This document shows positions 41,886 through 51,829 of a DNA stretch of 64,000 bases, in pieces (position 1 is the stretch's first letter; every line of letters begins with the position of its first letter). The notes under the pieces are model-generated. The model had not been told where the DNA came from and made no database searches. It saw nothing but the letters and a program-made list of their open reading frames with translations. The DNA lies in NCBI GenBank assembly GCA_963575745.1, contig CAUYUJ010018294.1:663043-727042 (forward strand), in the 5' to 3' direction. Source of the stretch: Prorocentrum cordatum. Taxonomy: Eukaryota > Sar > Dinophyceae > Prorocentrales > Prorocentraceae. Both the position numbers and the translations under genes were made by a program.

Positions 41886-42600
41886 GATGGGACTCCAGTG
41901 CCACTTCTGTGCCGTCTCGTCTGCCGGCGGCCCTTGGCTCGAGCGCTCCGCGCGGGCGCGGCATCCGCCCTGGGCGGGCGCTCCTCCGCCCGCGAGAGCG
42001 GGGCGGCACGCGCGGGGCGGTGGCGGCAGGAGGAGGCCCGCCGTCGCTCGAACGTCCGCTCCCCGTGCCTGTTGTTCGACCTCGCGCGGTTTGCCCCCTT
42101 CGTAGGAGGATCCGAATCTGCTCCTCGAGGGGCCTCGCCGGTACAAAAAGTGTACGCGTCCGAGCGAGGCCAAGGAGGAGGGACGGCTTCCGCTCAGCGA
42201 TCCCCCCCTCGGGCCCGACCGTTCCCGCGCGTCTCCAGCGTGGAGGACCCCAAAGCGATGTCACCGCTAGTGGCGACCTGTTTGCCACGCTCGTTGGACG
42301 CCGCGGGGACAAGAGGGGGATGTGGGGAGGGAGGAGAGGAGAGGGGAGGGCGGAGGAGGATGAGAGAGGAGAAGTGAGTAGGGAGAAGGGCATGGAGATT
42401 GTCTCCCAAATGGAATAGCATGAAACTTTGCTCGCTTCGCCAGCACCGACCCGAACGCCACGGAGGCTCTGCACAGGAATCCCACATGTGCGCGAAAATG
42501 AACAAGAGGGGGCGGAGAAGCGGAGGATCATCAGATGGCCCTGGCAAGTGAAAGCGGCAACAGGTGTTGCGTTGAATCACCTGGCGGCCCAACGCAGTTA
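41886..42600. other. GC-rich unique sequence, no supportable gene
   Basis: Long compositional ORFs on both strands and a purine-rich patch at 42320-42390. No domain recognised. Confidence 0.35.
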
Positions 42601-42611
42601 GCACTAAATCT

Positions 42612-42662
42612 AGTATAATACCTATACGACCGCCCTGCGGACGATAAGGAGGTTGGGGGGGA
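42612..42662 (-). repeat. Short dispersed motif, copy 2 of 3
   Basis: The reverse complement reads CCTCCTTATCGTCCGCAGGG then CGGTCGTATAGG. See 41840-41885. Confidence 0.65.
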
Positions 42663-42716
42663 TTGAGATCAAATGCCCACCCTGACTGACCTCCAGCCTG
42701 TCACCTTGATCACATC

Positions 42717-42808
42717 TCTCTCTTTCTCTGTCTCTCTCTCTCTCTCTGTCTCTCTCTCTCTCTCTTTCTCGCCCTCTCTGTCTTTCTCTTTCTCTCTCCC
42801 TCTCTATC
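42717..42808 (+). repeat. CT dinucleotide tract
   Basis: TCTCTC runs with TTT and GTC interruptions. Confidence 0.92.
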
Positions 42809-42929
42809 AGAGTCTCCCTCCACCACAATGATGATCGCGATGACGATGATATCCCACTATCTACCTATCCGTCGACCGACCTATCGGTGACTCTCACTGT
42901 CAATCGCACTATCGACCTCGAAAGAAAAA

Positions 42930-43565
42930 TGAGAAAGTCCGCCGCAGGCGCCGACAAACGATTTGTTGGCGGACAACCACAGGACAACCATCGGCAAAAC
43001 CACCAGACAACCATCGGGACAATCACAAGACAACCACGAGACAACCAAGAGATGGATTGGATCAGATAACATGGATTGGATTGGCCCGCCGCAGGTGCAG
43101 AAACAAATGAATTGATGGATTGGGTTGGGTGGATTGGATTGGGTGGGATAAGTTCAGATGAGACAATATGGGTTGGATAAGATAAGATGTATTGTATTGG
43201 ACAAGATGGAATGGATAAGATAAGCTGCATTGGATAAGAAAGCCCGCTGCAGGCGCCGACAAAAAGAAATTGATGGTTTGGTTTGGGTGGATTGGATTGG
43301 ATGGGAAAGGATGGATGCGATAAGATAAGATGGGTTGGATTGGAAGAAAATGATTGGATAAGATAAGATGGATTGGATTGGCCCGCCACAGGCGCAGAAA
43401 CAAATTAATTGATGGATTGGGTTGGGTGGATTGGATTGGGTGGGGTAAGATAAGATGGGACAATATGGGTTGGAAAAGATAAGATGGATTGACTTGGACA
43501 AGATGGATTGGAGAAGATAAGCTGGATTGGATAAGAAAGCCCGCCGCAGGCGCCGAAACAAATGA
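42930..43565 (+). repeat. GATTGG-based satellite with an ABAB higher-order pattern
   Basis: The background is GGATTGGATTGG and GATAAGATAAGATGG. Five marker blocks of CCCGCCGCAGG type lie at about 42938, 43082, 43240, 43381 and 43540. Alternate blocks continue as CGCCGACAAA or as GCAGAAACAAATG, giving a higher-order period near 298 bp. Confidence 0.82.
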
Positions 43566-43594
43566 ATTATGAAATTAACGACAAGCGTTAGCGC

Positions 43595-43915
43595 CGGGAC
43601 GCCTGGGACACCCGGGACACCCGGGACACCGACCGGCCCAACTGGGACACCTCCCGGCCACCGGCGGACGGGAAACGGACTTTCGCTCCTACTGACGCCC
43701 GGGACACCCGGGACACAGCCCGGCCCAATTGAATTGGGACACCTCCCGGCCACCGGCGGACGGAAACGGACTTTCGCTCCTACTTCGGCCTAGCTACAGG
43801 AGGATCACGCGCAACTCCGCCTCGCCCGCACTCACGACACGAACACGAAACCGAAACCGATTTCCAAGTGGGGGGTCTCCGCTTCACTGCGATCTCACCC
43901 CCCAACGGGGGACAC
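43595..43915 (+). repeat. Dispersed composite repeat R3, copy 1 (partner at 60775-61085, reverse)
   Basis: A roughly 100-bp unit present twice in tandem (GGGACACC repeats, CTCCCGGCCACCGGCGGACG, GAAACGGACTTTCGCTCCTA) is followed by a single-copy part with CTCGCCCGCACTC, CGAACACGAAACCGAAACCG and GCGATCTCACCCCC. The single-copy part matches the reverse strand at 60.78-60.88 kb. Confidence 0.75.
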
Positions 43916-44059
43916 AACGACGAGGAGCAGGAGGAGAAGGGGTCACGGCACTGTGCGGAGATTCCCTGCGGCCGAAGCGGCCACTAAGATATAGGAACAA
44001 AACGCTCAACGGCATCCCATGACAAGGGAGAGGAAACACAGCCAGACGAATGCGAAGAC

Positions 44060-45110
44060 GCAGTGAGCTGGGGTGAGCACCATGATAGGGCACATATTCA
44101 CTTCCATATCTACCCCACGGTGGCCATGAAGAGAAGCGAAAGGACGGGGCGCAGGCAAGAAACATGGAACGGACGGCAGGTCACAGCCGAAGGCTCCACT
44201 GGCGGGGGAGCAAGGAAAGCAAAAAGAAGCGGGTGTTTGCAGGACGTCCGCGGCGCACCGAAGCCACTGGAGGCGTTGCATGCGCGGAGCGGATGGGCGC
44301 AGACATCTGAGTGGGCGGGCGCCCCGAACTGGGCCCCGTCACAAAGGCGAAGGAGAAACATGCAAAGACAGGGAGGCACCAGAGGAGGGGAGGGGAGAAA
44401 TTCGAGAGGCAGGGTCGCCCACCTGGCTCGCATCAGCACGGCCACCCGACAGAACTCAGTTCGCGAGCTGGCGTCGACACGATCATGTCTCTCCATGCTG
44501 GCGCCGAGAAGGCAGTCGGATCGACCTGGTGCTGGGGTCGGAAAACTCGTCGGAACTCTCCTGGAAACAGGACTCCGGGAGTCGGTGTCGGCCTTGCAGC
44601 TGGTGCAATTGTCGGAGCGCTGGTACAGCACCCGGCGTGGGGAGTTTGGATTGGAAGCAGAGCTAGTGTCGGAAGTGTCGTCGGAGCTGTCGTCTGTCGA
44701 GGCTGTGGTGGATGAGCTTGGCTGCGTTCGCGATCTTGTCAGGCTTGCCAAGACACGATATCTGTATTTCGATAATTCCTAGTTGTGGCCTGAGCATGCC
44801 GCGGCTCATACCGTTATTGCAAGCACCCCCAGTGCCAGCATTGCCAGTACGGTGCGCACACGACGTGACTTATAGATCGAGTAGGGGCGTAATGGCATGG
44901 ACGGGCCGCGCGATTGTCGGAACTGGAGGCGCACACGCAGAGTCGGAAACGAAGTCGGGGCTGGCACAGGAGCTGAAGCTGCGGGTGGAACCACGACAGA
45001 GGTCGGCAAAGGAGCTGGCACCGAAGCTGATAGCGGAGCCACCTCGCCTGTCGACTCTGGCGCATCACCGGAGCTGAAGTCGGAACGGCCGTCGGAGAAG
45101 GAGGGAGGAT
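44060..45110. other. Unassigned sequence with open frames
   Basis: The plus frame at 44063-44782 (239 codons) and a minus frame at 44110-44751 (213 codons) overlap. The first has an ordinary C-terminal composition (SEVSSELSSVEAVVDELG visible). 44890-45090 contains degenerate GGAGCTGAAGTCGGAA-type repeats. No domain recognised, so neither frame is called. Confidence 0.25.
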
Positions 45111-45178
45111 AGGAGTAGGGAGGAGGGGAGGGGGAGAGGAGGAGGGAGCGGCGAGGGGAGAGCACGGAGAGGAAGGGG

Positions 45179-45256
45179 AAGAGGAGGAGGAGGAGGAGGA
45201 GGAGGAGGAGGAGGAGGAGGAGGAGGAGGAGGAGGAGGAGGAGGAGGAGGAGGAGC
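45179..45256 (+). repeat. AGG trinucleotide tract
   Basis: Pure AGG run preceded by a purine-rich stretch from 45100. Confidence 0.94.
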
Positions 45257-45538
45257 GAGGAGGAGGAGCGAGGGCCGCCGATGTCTGCAACGCCACTCCC
45301 CCCGCCCCCCCGAAGGCTGGGAAGGCCCTCCCGGCCTGGAAGCCGCCGAAGTCCCCGGTGCCGGGCTGCGGCGCGCACCCGCCCTGGAAGAGCCCCGCCA
45401 GCTGCTGGTTGGGCTGCTGCTGCTGCTGGGGGGGGGGGCGGGCGCCGGCTCCGACGGCGTGATGTTTGGTTTGTGTTGTGCGTGATTCGCTTTTGTCCGA
45501 CGGCTCGGGCAGGACGACGGGGGCGAACAGCCCAGGAG

Positions 45539-45717
45539 TGACGAGCGGATTTCCCACCACCACTACCGTAGTTAGGGGCGGGGGAGGAGGAGAGGAGAGG
45601 AAGGAGGAGGAGGAGGAGGAGGAGGAGGAGGAGGAGGAGGAGGAGGAGGACCTCCCCACCATCCCTTCTCTCCCGTATTACCTATGGTGGTGGCGGTGGC
45701 GGGAAATCCGCCCACCA
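45539..45717. mobile_element. Foldback (MITE-like) element with an AGG core, copy B
   Basis: The left arm TGACGAGCGGATTTCCCACC continues into ACCACTACCGTAG. The right arm ends GGCGGGAAATCCGCCCACCA and includes TATGGTGGTGGCGGTGG. The same TTTCCCACCACCAC-type arms occur in copy A (1920-2067). The centre is an AGG tract of about 50 bp. The flanks AGGAG and AGGGA may be an imperfect 5-bp target duplication. Confidence 0.75.
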
Positions 45718-45825
45718 AGGGAGGACCAATACGTGCATCCAAGGGCGCCGATGGTCCAAGCAAGTCTTCGGCGGGGCCTCTGGGCTATGCTGCTGCTGGG
45801 CGGGCGCCGGCTCTGACGGCGTGTT

Positions 45826-45872
45826 TTGTTGTTGTTGTTGCTGCTGTTGTTGCTGCTGTTGTTGTCGCTGTG

Positions 45873-45909
<37 letters not shown>

Positions 45910-46140
45910 CTGCTGCTGCTGTTGCTGCTGCTGCTGTTGATGCTGCTGTTGTTGCTGGTGTTGCTGCTGCTGCTGTTGTTGTTGTTGTTGGAAGTGTTGC
46001 TGGTGTTGCTGTTGTTGCCGTTGTTGTTGTTGTTGGTGCTGCTGTTGTTGTTGTTGTTGTTGTTGCTGTTGGTGTTGTTGTTGCTGTTGTTGCTGTTGTG
46101 GTTGGTGTTGGTGATGCTGTTGTTGTGTTTTGTTGTTGAT
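45826..46140 (+). repeat. GTT/GCT trinucleotide tract
   Basis: TTG and CTG units in irregular alternation. Poly-Leu, poly-Val, poly-Ala, poly-Gln and poly-Thr frames are artefacts. A TTCC tetranucleotide run follows at 46165-46190. Confidence 0.95.
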
Positions 46141-46254
46141 GGCGTTGTTGTTGTTCGCTCGTTCGTTCCTTCCTTCCTTCCTTCCTTCGTTCTTTTGTTT
46201 TGTCGGCCGAAAGTGTGTTGTGTGCCGTGCTGGTGGGTTTTCCCGACTCCGGCC

Positions 46255-46448
46255 TATGGGGCCCGTGGCCCAGAACCCCTCGAGTCACGATCAAAATGCA
46301 ACGGGAGGGTTGTCGCTCATGCTCGGCCTCTGGGGGCCCTCACCGGGCCTCGGGACCGTCAGAAGACGACTCGGGATGAGAAACCCGTCCCGGGGAATGG
46401 GTCGAGACCTCCAGGGGTCCACGTTATGACAAACTCATGACGTCGGAG
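46255..46448 (-). repeat. Dispersed repeat R1, reverse orientation, uninterrupted
   Basis: The reverse complement carries CCGACGTCATGA, GGTCTCGACCCATTCCCC, TCATCCCGAGTCGTC, TCTGACGGTCCCGAGGCCCG then GTGAGGGCCCCCAGAGGCC. GTGAG here corresponds to the ATGAG target of the element at 1920-2067. Confidence 0.75.
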
Positions 46449-46574
46449 GTCTGGGTATCGGGGCCCAGGGCCATCAGAAGAGCCTGCGGCGCGAACCAAT
46501 GCCCCCGCGGAGAGGGGTGCGGGAGCCCCGGGGCCCTGGACTGACAAGACAAGCCGTCGGATGTCTGGTGGAGG

Positions 46575-46862
46575 AAAGCTACTAAACTCGGCCAGGAACC
46601 AGCTGAACTCGGCCCATTGAACTCGGCCGCTGTGAACTCGGCCCGCTGAACTCGGCCCAGATGAACTCGGCCCACTGGAAAGTAAACTCGGCCCTTTGAA
46701 CTCGACCAGCGCTCCGGTTGCAAGGTGAGCCCTGGATGCACTCGGCCGCAGAAACTCGGCAGGAGAAGCTCGGCCCAAGAACAACTCGGCCACACTGAAC
46801 TCGGCCAGAGAAACCCTGCCCGAGAAAAAAACCAAGAGGAGAAACTCGGCCACACTGAGCAT
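46575..46862 (+). repeat. GAACTCGGCC short tandem repeats, about 14 units
   Basis: AACTCGGCC recurs every 14-25 bp with variable spacers. A smaller group of four lies at 47868-47935. Confidence 0.88.
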
Positions 46863-46869
46863 CTTGGCC

Positions 46870-47860
46870 ATCTTGGTGGCCACGGAGGGTTGATTTTTGG
46901 GCTAGGAGGGCCGAACAGGTGTTGGGGAGTTCGGCCCCCCACCCTCCTGCTCGCCCTTGTCTCACTGGATGTTGGACTCAAGGCGAGGGGAAAAGGGGGA
47001 GGAACGACAAGCAATCATCACATCCGCCTTTTTACCCCCAGCGTTGGTTGAAGAGGCGCGACCATGTCTGCAGAAAGTGTCGGCCCAGTGGGGGGCAGAA
47101 GCATTGCCGTGGGGCATCGCGGGGACTTGGAAGGAAGATGGGGGATTGGTGAGAGGAGGGGTATAGGGGTCAGGTGACTTCCACACTGTTTCTAGTCACG
47201 CCGATGTTGTGTCTGCGCTGGCCTAGCTTACTGCGGGATCTGTTCTAAGGGAAGACGTTGCCTTCAGGGCAAGAGGTGCGCGTGGCTACATACCGTTTTT
47301 TTTAGTCACGCAAGCGTCTTGCCCAAGCACAGCCATCTCGAGGGAGACACGGAGTGGGCACGGTGAACCTGAACAGAACAAATGAGGACTACAACATTTT
47401 TTGTAATCTCACAATCTTTGCGTCTGCGCTGGCCCAACTTAGGTGTTGCTTTTCATCCGGAATGGTTGCATTAGGGCCAAAAAGGTGCGTGAGTACAACA
47501 CGCGTTTCAGCCACCCAAAATTTGAGCATTGTCTGCTGTTCGACTTCGATCATTGCGCTGTAAGTTTGGGTTAATATTTCATCGTCTCTGCTCTTCTCGT
47601 CTCGGCTACGCTCTGATCGTCTCTCCTGATGGTTTTCCGAGCTTACTTCTCTCATGGAGACCTGCGCGCAGCAATGCTGAAATCCAGTCCGCTCGAGGGA
47701 TAGTGCACGCGCTTCGGCTTGCATGTGCAGGCTGTACTTCTTTGAACAGTGGCTCGCCTGCCTGATGTGTATCGCACGGGCTCGCCTCTGGGGGGCCGTA
47801 CGCGCGCGAAACGCCATTTGAGGCTCCCGACGGCGATTCCTGATACACTTGGCCAGGCGA
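46870..47860. other. Unique sequence, no supportable gene
   Basis: AT-richer than neighbours at 47280-47640. A minus frame at 47389-48024 (211 codons) has mixed composition but crosses the GAACTCGGCC repeats and has no recognised motif. Confidence 0.3.
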
Positions 47861-47867
47861 CACTCGC

Positions 47868-47935
47868 CGGCCGAACTCGGCCTGATCAACTCCTGCCCGG
47901 AAAAACTCGGCCGGACAAGCTCGGCTCGGAAACGT
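47868..47935 (+). repeat. GAACTCGGCC repeats, second group
   Basis: Four degenerate units (GAACTCGGCC, CAACTCCTGCC, AAACTCGGCC, AAGCTCGGC). Confidence 0.75.
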
Positions 47936-48059
47936 GATTGACCAATGAACCCAGAACGACATATACAAACTGTGAAGCATGGACATTGCTCAAGAAACCA
48001 AATTTGGCCGACGGGCAATTGCAATGCTCAACGTAGCGATTCTGATGTACAGTGCCAGG

Positions 48060-48440
48060 GGCTGTGCAGTGCTGTGCTGTGATGAACTGAGACGCGCCAT
48101 GCCGCGTTGAAGTGCTGTGCTCTGTTGTATTGTAAATCAGGTCGTCCGTGGCGTCAGAATCCTAATCGAACTGATCTGGACCGAGCTGCCTGAACGCATA
48201 ACTCAGATCTGGCCGCTATCGAAACGCGCGGAGCGCTCGACCAGCTCGAGCTCAAGATCCGATTCAGTTCGGAAGCGGGACGAACCGAAAGGGCACGAAT
48301 GTGAACAGTTCTGTGCTCTGTTGCGTCGTGGATCAAATCTTCCCTGGCATCCGAATCCTGACAGAATTGAGCTGGATCTTGAGCTCGAGCTGCCTGGGCA
48401 CATCGCTCGCCCAGAGCTGCTTACAGTTGAGACCCGATGA
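48060..48440 (+). repeat. Dispersed repeat R4, two tandem copies
   Basis: Units at about 48115-48290 and 48308-48425 share GCTCTGTTG, GTGGATCA, CATCCGAATCCTGA, GAGCTGGATC, TGAGCTCGAGCTGCCTG and CAGAGCTGCTT. A third copy at 50390-50700 is split by an insertion. A GTGCTGT run (48063-48085) precedes them. Confidence 0.78.
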
Positions 48441-48577
48441 AAGGATGTGTTACGCAACAGGGCGAAATGATAAGGGCGAATCCAACACAAGGCGAAATGC
48501 ATCGAGAAGGGGCGGGCCGAAACGGCGACAACGACAACGACGGCAGACAGCGACGACCGCGATCACGGTTCCACCTC

Positions 48578-49195
48578 GAAACCACTACGTTGGATTTCCA
48601 CCTGGGCGGCCTGGACAAGTATGTGAAAGCACGCAGCAACTGGACCAGAGTATTACACATCTGGTGTCGAATTATTCATTTTGTCTGGCATTTGTAGGGC
48701 CCCACGCTGGGAGCGCCCAAACGACCATACGTTACGTAGATACCCCCCTCCCCTTGGGTGGCCCACACACGTAAAAGCACATGGCTCCAGCTCGGGATTA
48801 CCATGTTAGATACCCCCTGGGTGGCCTGGGCACGTGAAAACAAATGGTTCCGGCTCGATGCCACCACGTTAGATCCCCCTCTGGGTGGCCTGGTACATGT
48901 TCTGGGTGGCCTGGACGCATGAAAGCACATGGTTCCAGCGAGGGGCACGAGGCAACCATCTTAGATACCCCACCTGGGCGGCCTGAACACGTAAAAAACA
49001 CGTGGTTCCAGCTCCATGTTGAATACCCCTCTGGGTGGTCTGAGCACGTGAAATCACGTGGCTCCAGCCAGGGGCAAGAGACAGCCATCGTAGATACCAC
49101 CCTGGGCGGCCTGGACACGTAACAAAACGCGGTTCCAGCTTAGGAGAACCATGTTTAATACCCCACGGGGCGGCCTGGACACACAAATGATACCG
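48578..49195 (+). repeat. CACGTG satellite, block 1
   Basis: About eight diverged units of 60-75 bp with the order GGTGGCCTGGACACGTGAAA, CACATGGTTCCAGCTCGGG, CCATGTTAGATACCCC. Spacing and sequence vary between units. Further blocks are at 49690-49900, 50925-51420, 53155-53330 and 53515-53715. Confidence 0.88.
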
Positions 49196-49217
49196 GAGAA
49201 AAAACCCAATCCGATTT

Positions 49218-49497
49218 TTGTTAGGGCTATAGGGCTATAGGGCTATTGGGCTATAGGGCTATACGGCTATCGGGCTATCGGGCTATAGGGCTATCGGGCT
49301 ATAGGGTTATAGGACTGTGACCTATAGGGCCATAGGGCTATAGGGCTATGGGGCTATAGAGCTATATGGGCTATGGGGCTATAGGGATATAAGGCTATTA
49401 GGGCTATAGGGATATAAGGCTATAGGGCTACAGGGCTATAGGGCTATACGGCTATAGGGCTATAGGGCTATAGGGTTACTGGGCTATTGGGCTATTG
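49218..49497 (+). repeat. GGGCTATA octamer array
   Basis: About 30 units of GGGCTATA with single-base variants (GGGCTATC, GGGCTATT, AGGCTATA). Confidence 0.95.
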
Positions 49498-49645
49498 GGC
49501 ACCCCCGGGCACCCGGGCACCCCCGGGCACCCGGGCACCCCCGGGCACCCGGGCACCCGGGCACCCGGGCCCGGCCACCGAAATCGGCCACCCGGGCACC
49601 CCCGGGCCCCCGAGCACCCGGCCCCGGCCACCGAAATCGGCCGCC
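49498..49645 (+). repeat. CCCGGGCA array
   Basis: CCCGGGCAC units, then two copies of a block ending CCACCGAAATCGGCC. Confidence 0.9.
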
Positions 49646-49689
49646 GACCTCACCTCAGCTTTATATCCGCTAGGACCCCTACAGAAGCA

Positions 49690-49900
49690 AGCTCTGATTG
49701 GGGAAATACGTGGTTACAGCTAGGGACAACCATGTTAGATACCCCACTTGGTGGCCTGGACACGTATAGATTTGTGGTCAAGCTCGGAACCATCATCTTC
49801 GATACCCCCTGGGCGGCCTGGACACGTGAACATACGTGGTCCCATCTGGTGACAAAAATGTTAGAACCCCCCCTGGGCGACCTGGGGACGTGAAAACAAG
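49690..49900 (+). repeat. CACGTG satellite, block 2
   Basis: Three units with GGTGGCCTGGACACGT, ACGTGGT and CATGTTAGATACCCC, the last with GACCTGGGGACGTGAAAAC. Confidence 0.82.
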
Positions 49901-49904
49901 CATC

Positions 49905-50390
49905 TCGCCTGAGACATACTCTGGATGCTGGCCCCCAGGAGCGGAGAAACCGATAAGACAAAACAAGCGTTTCGCTCGAGACATCCTCAACCAATTATGT
50001 AAGACAAGCGTATCCCTTGAGACATCCGCAACAAACGAACGTTCTGCACCCTGTGATGTATCGATCGGGGTTTCAAAAGAAAACAGCATTTCGCCTGGGA
50101 CGTCCTCGCAATTCAATTCCGCCAGCCCTCTTCGACCTCGTTATTCTCATCGCTGAATATTTCTGCCGGCCCCTCTTCGAACTTGGCCCCGGGGGGCAGG
50201 TTTGCCATCAAAAAATCCTGGGCCTACGCCCTCTCAGGGGCATGATCGACCCACGATCCTGGAAAGGAATTCAAACATTCTCAAGACACGCGGTTCGGCG
50301 CCAAGAAATTACGATGCTGTAAGATTCGGCCGTGATGCACCGTGCCAAGGACTGTGCTGTGCTGCGCCGAGCTGAAATCACATGTGCCAG
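49905..50390. other. Unique sequence, no supportable gene
   Basis: A degenerate TTCGC(C/T)(C/T)GAGAC repeat (CATCTCGCCTGAGACAT, CGTTTCGCTCGAGACATC, CGTATCCCTTGAGACATC, CATTTCGCCTGGGACGTC) occurs every 60-70 bp between 49910 and 50105. No gene. Confidence 0.5.
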
Positions 50391-50700
50391 GCCACAATGA
50401 ATTGCGCTGTGCTCTATGGTGTTGTGGATCAGGTCGCCCTTCGCATCCGAATCTTGACCGAACTGATCTGGATCCTAAGCTTAAGTCGGGCCTGTCCCTC
50501 TACAGGGGGAAAATTCGAAAATAGTCAAAAATACGATGGGGACTATGTTTTGAATATTGTTGGGCATCTTTTGAATATTTGTTGCGTATCTTTTATTTGT
50601 CGCCCCAAATCCCCCTGTAGGGGGACAGGCCCGACTCGATCCTAAGCTCGAGCTGCCTGAGCGCATGGCTAGCCCAAACTGCTTCCAGTCGCATCGTGTG
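50390..50700 (+). repeat. Dispersed repeat R4, third copy, split by an insertion
   Basis: Left part 50395-50481 (GTGGATCAGG, GCATCCGAATCTTGACCGAA, CTGATCTGGATCCTAAGC) and right part 50638-50700 (GATCCTAAGCTCGAGCTGCC, AACTGCTTCCAG) are contiguous in the copies at 48.1-48.4 kb. Confidence 0.82.
50482..50637. mobile_element. 156-bp AT-rich MITE-like element with 11-bp target duplication
   Basis: Flanked by GATCCTAAGCT at 50471-50481 and 50638-50648. Terminal inverted repeats of 26 bp with one mismatch: AGTCGGGCCTGTCCC then CTACAGGGGGA on the left (50484-50509), complementary on the right (50611-50636). Each end is also partly self-complementary (CCTGT and ACAGG). The interior is markedly AT-rich (TTTTGAATATTGTTGGG and TTTTATTTG). 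Nine- to eleven-bp duplications are typical of Mutator-like elements; that is suggestive only. The paralogous uninterrupted site is at about 48375-48400. Confidence 0.87.
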
Positions 50701-50920
50701 GGACGCCCGCGCGCAGCTCGAGCTCGGGATCCGACGCAGCCCCGAAACGGGGCACGAGACGACACGGGCAAGGCCAGCGCCAGGGGGACGAGCCAGGGAC
50801 CGTGACGGAGGACGAGCCGGCCAGGGGACGCGCCGAGGGGGGAGGGGCATGAGGAACCCATGCGTTTTCACGCGTGTCCCCGCTCTGGGGCGTTAGGAAC
50901 CGATGTGTTGCCACGTGTCC
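50700..50920. other. GC-rich unique sequence, nothing recognised
   Basis: Short compositional ORFs only. Confidence 0.4.
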
Positions 50921-50924
50921 AGCC

Positions 50925-51420
50925 CACCCAGGGAAGGATAGCTCGGGGCAGCAATGTTAGATACTGCCCTGGGTGGCCTGGACACGTAAAAAAACATGGC
51001 TCCATCTCGGGACCCCCATGTTAGACCCCCCCCTGTTAGACCCCCCTGGGTGGCCTGGACACGTAGAAACACATGGCTCTAGCTCGGGACCACCCCGTTG
51101 TTTTCCACCTGGGCGACCTGGACCCAGCTCGGGACTACCATGTTAGGTACTCTTGCCGGAAGCATGGGAAACCACGAGCCGAAAAAACTGTGTCAGGTTG
51201 TTCCACACCTGGTGTGGATGTACTGGTGTTGTCTCGCTGTTGTGTCCCCCCACGCTGGGGGGCACCCAAACGACCACATGTTAGACTGCCCCCCTTGGGT
51301 GGCCTGGACAGGCAACCACACATGGCTCCAGCCCGGGACCACCATGTTAGATACCCCCCGGGCGGCCTGGACACGTGGAAACACGTCGTTCCAGCTCGGT
51401 GCCACCCCGCTTAATATCGA
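50925..51420 (+). repeat. CACGTG satellite, block 3
   Basis: About seven units, some truncated. An unrelated stretch at 51160-51260 shares CACACCTGGTGT and CCCCACGCTGGG with the segment at 48650-48720 of block 1, so the two blocks share inserts as well as units. Confidence 0.83.
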
Positions 51421-51479
51421 AGACGCCTACGGCGAATCACCGCCGCCCCCTGGCTTTTTGGAAACGCCTATGTGGCCGA

Positions 51480-51800
51480 ACGTTGTGGCCAGAGGCCTGC
51501 CAAGCTATCGGACCATTTGTTTCCCGAATCGGTTTGGAAAGCGTTCGGGGAACACGGTGGGGGAGGAGGACAGAGAGGAGAGGGAGGAAGAAAGAGAAGG
51601 GAGGAGGAGGTCTCTTGTGAACCTCTTGGGCTACTCTATGGTTTTACTGGGCCATCTGTGCGGTCTTGGAGGCATCTTGGAAGTGTCTTGGATGCCATTC
51701 TGGGGCTGTATTGCGGCCAAGCTATCGGGCCAGTTGTTCCCCGAGTCGGTTTGTAAAGACTTCGGGGAACGCTTGGGGGAGCAAGAAGTGGAGGAGGGGG
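51480..51800 (+). repeat. Direct repeat, about 220-bp offset
   Basis: GCCAAGCTATCGG, TTCCCGA.TCGGTTTG, AAAG and TTCGGGGAAC occur at 51498-51560 and again at 51717-51775, each followed by a purine-rich tract. Confidence 0.75.
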
Positions 51801-51829
51801 AGGATCAGGAAAAAGGAGGAGGAGGAGGA

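Noticed and set aside
44063-44782. 239-codon plus-strand ORF
   Set aside because: A competing minus-strand ORF of similar length and no recognised motif; left as unassigned.
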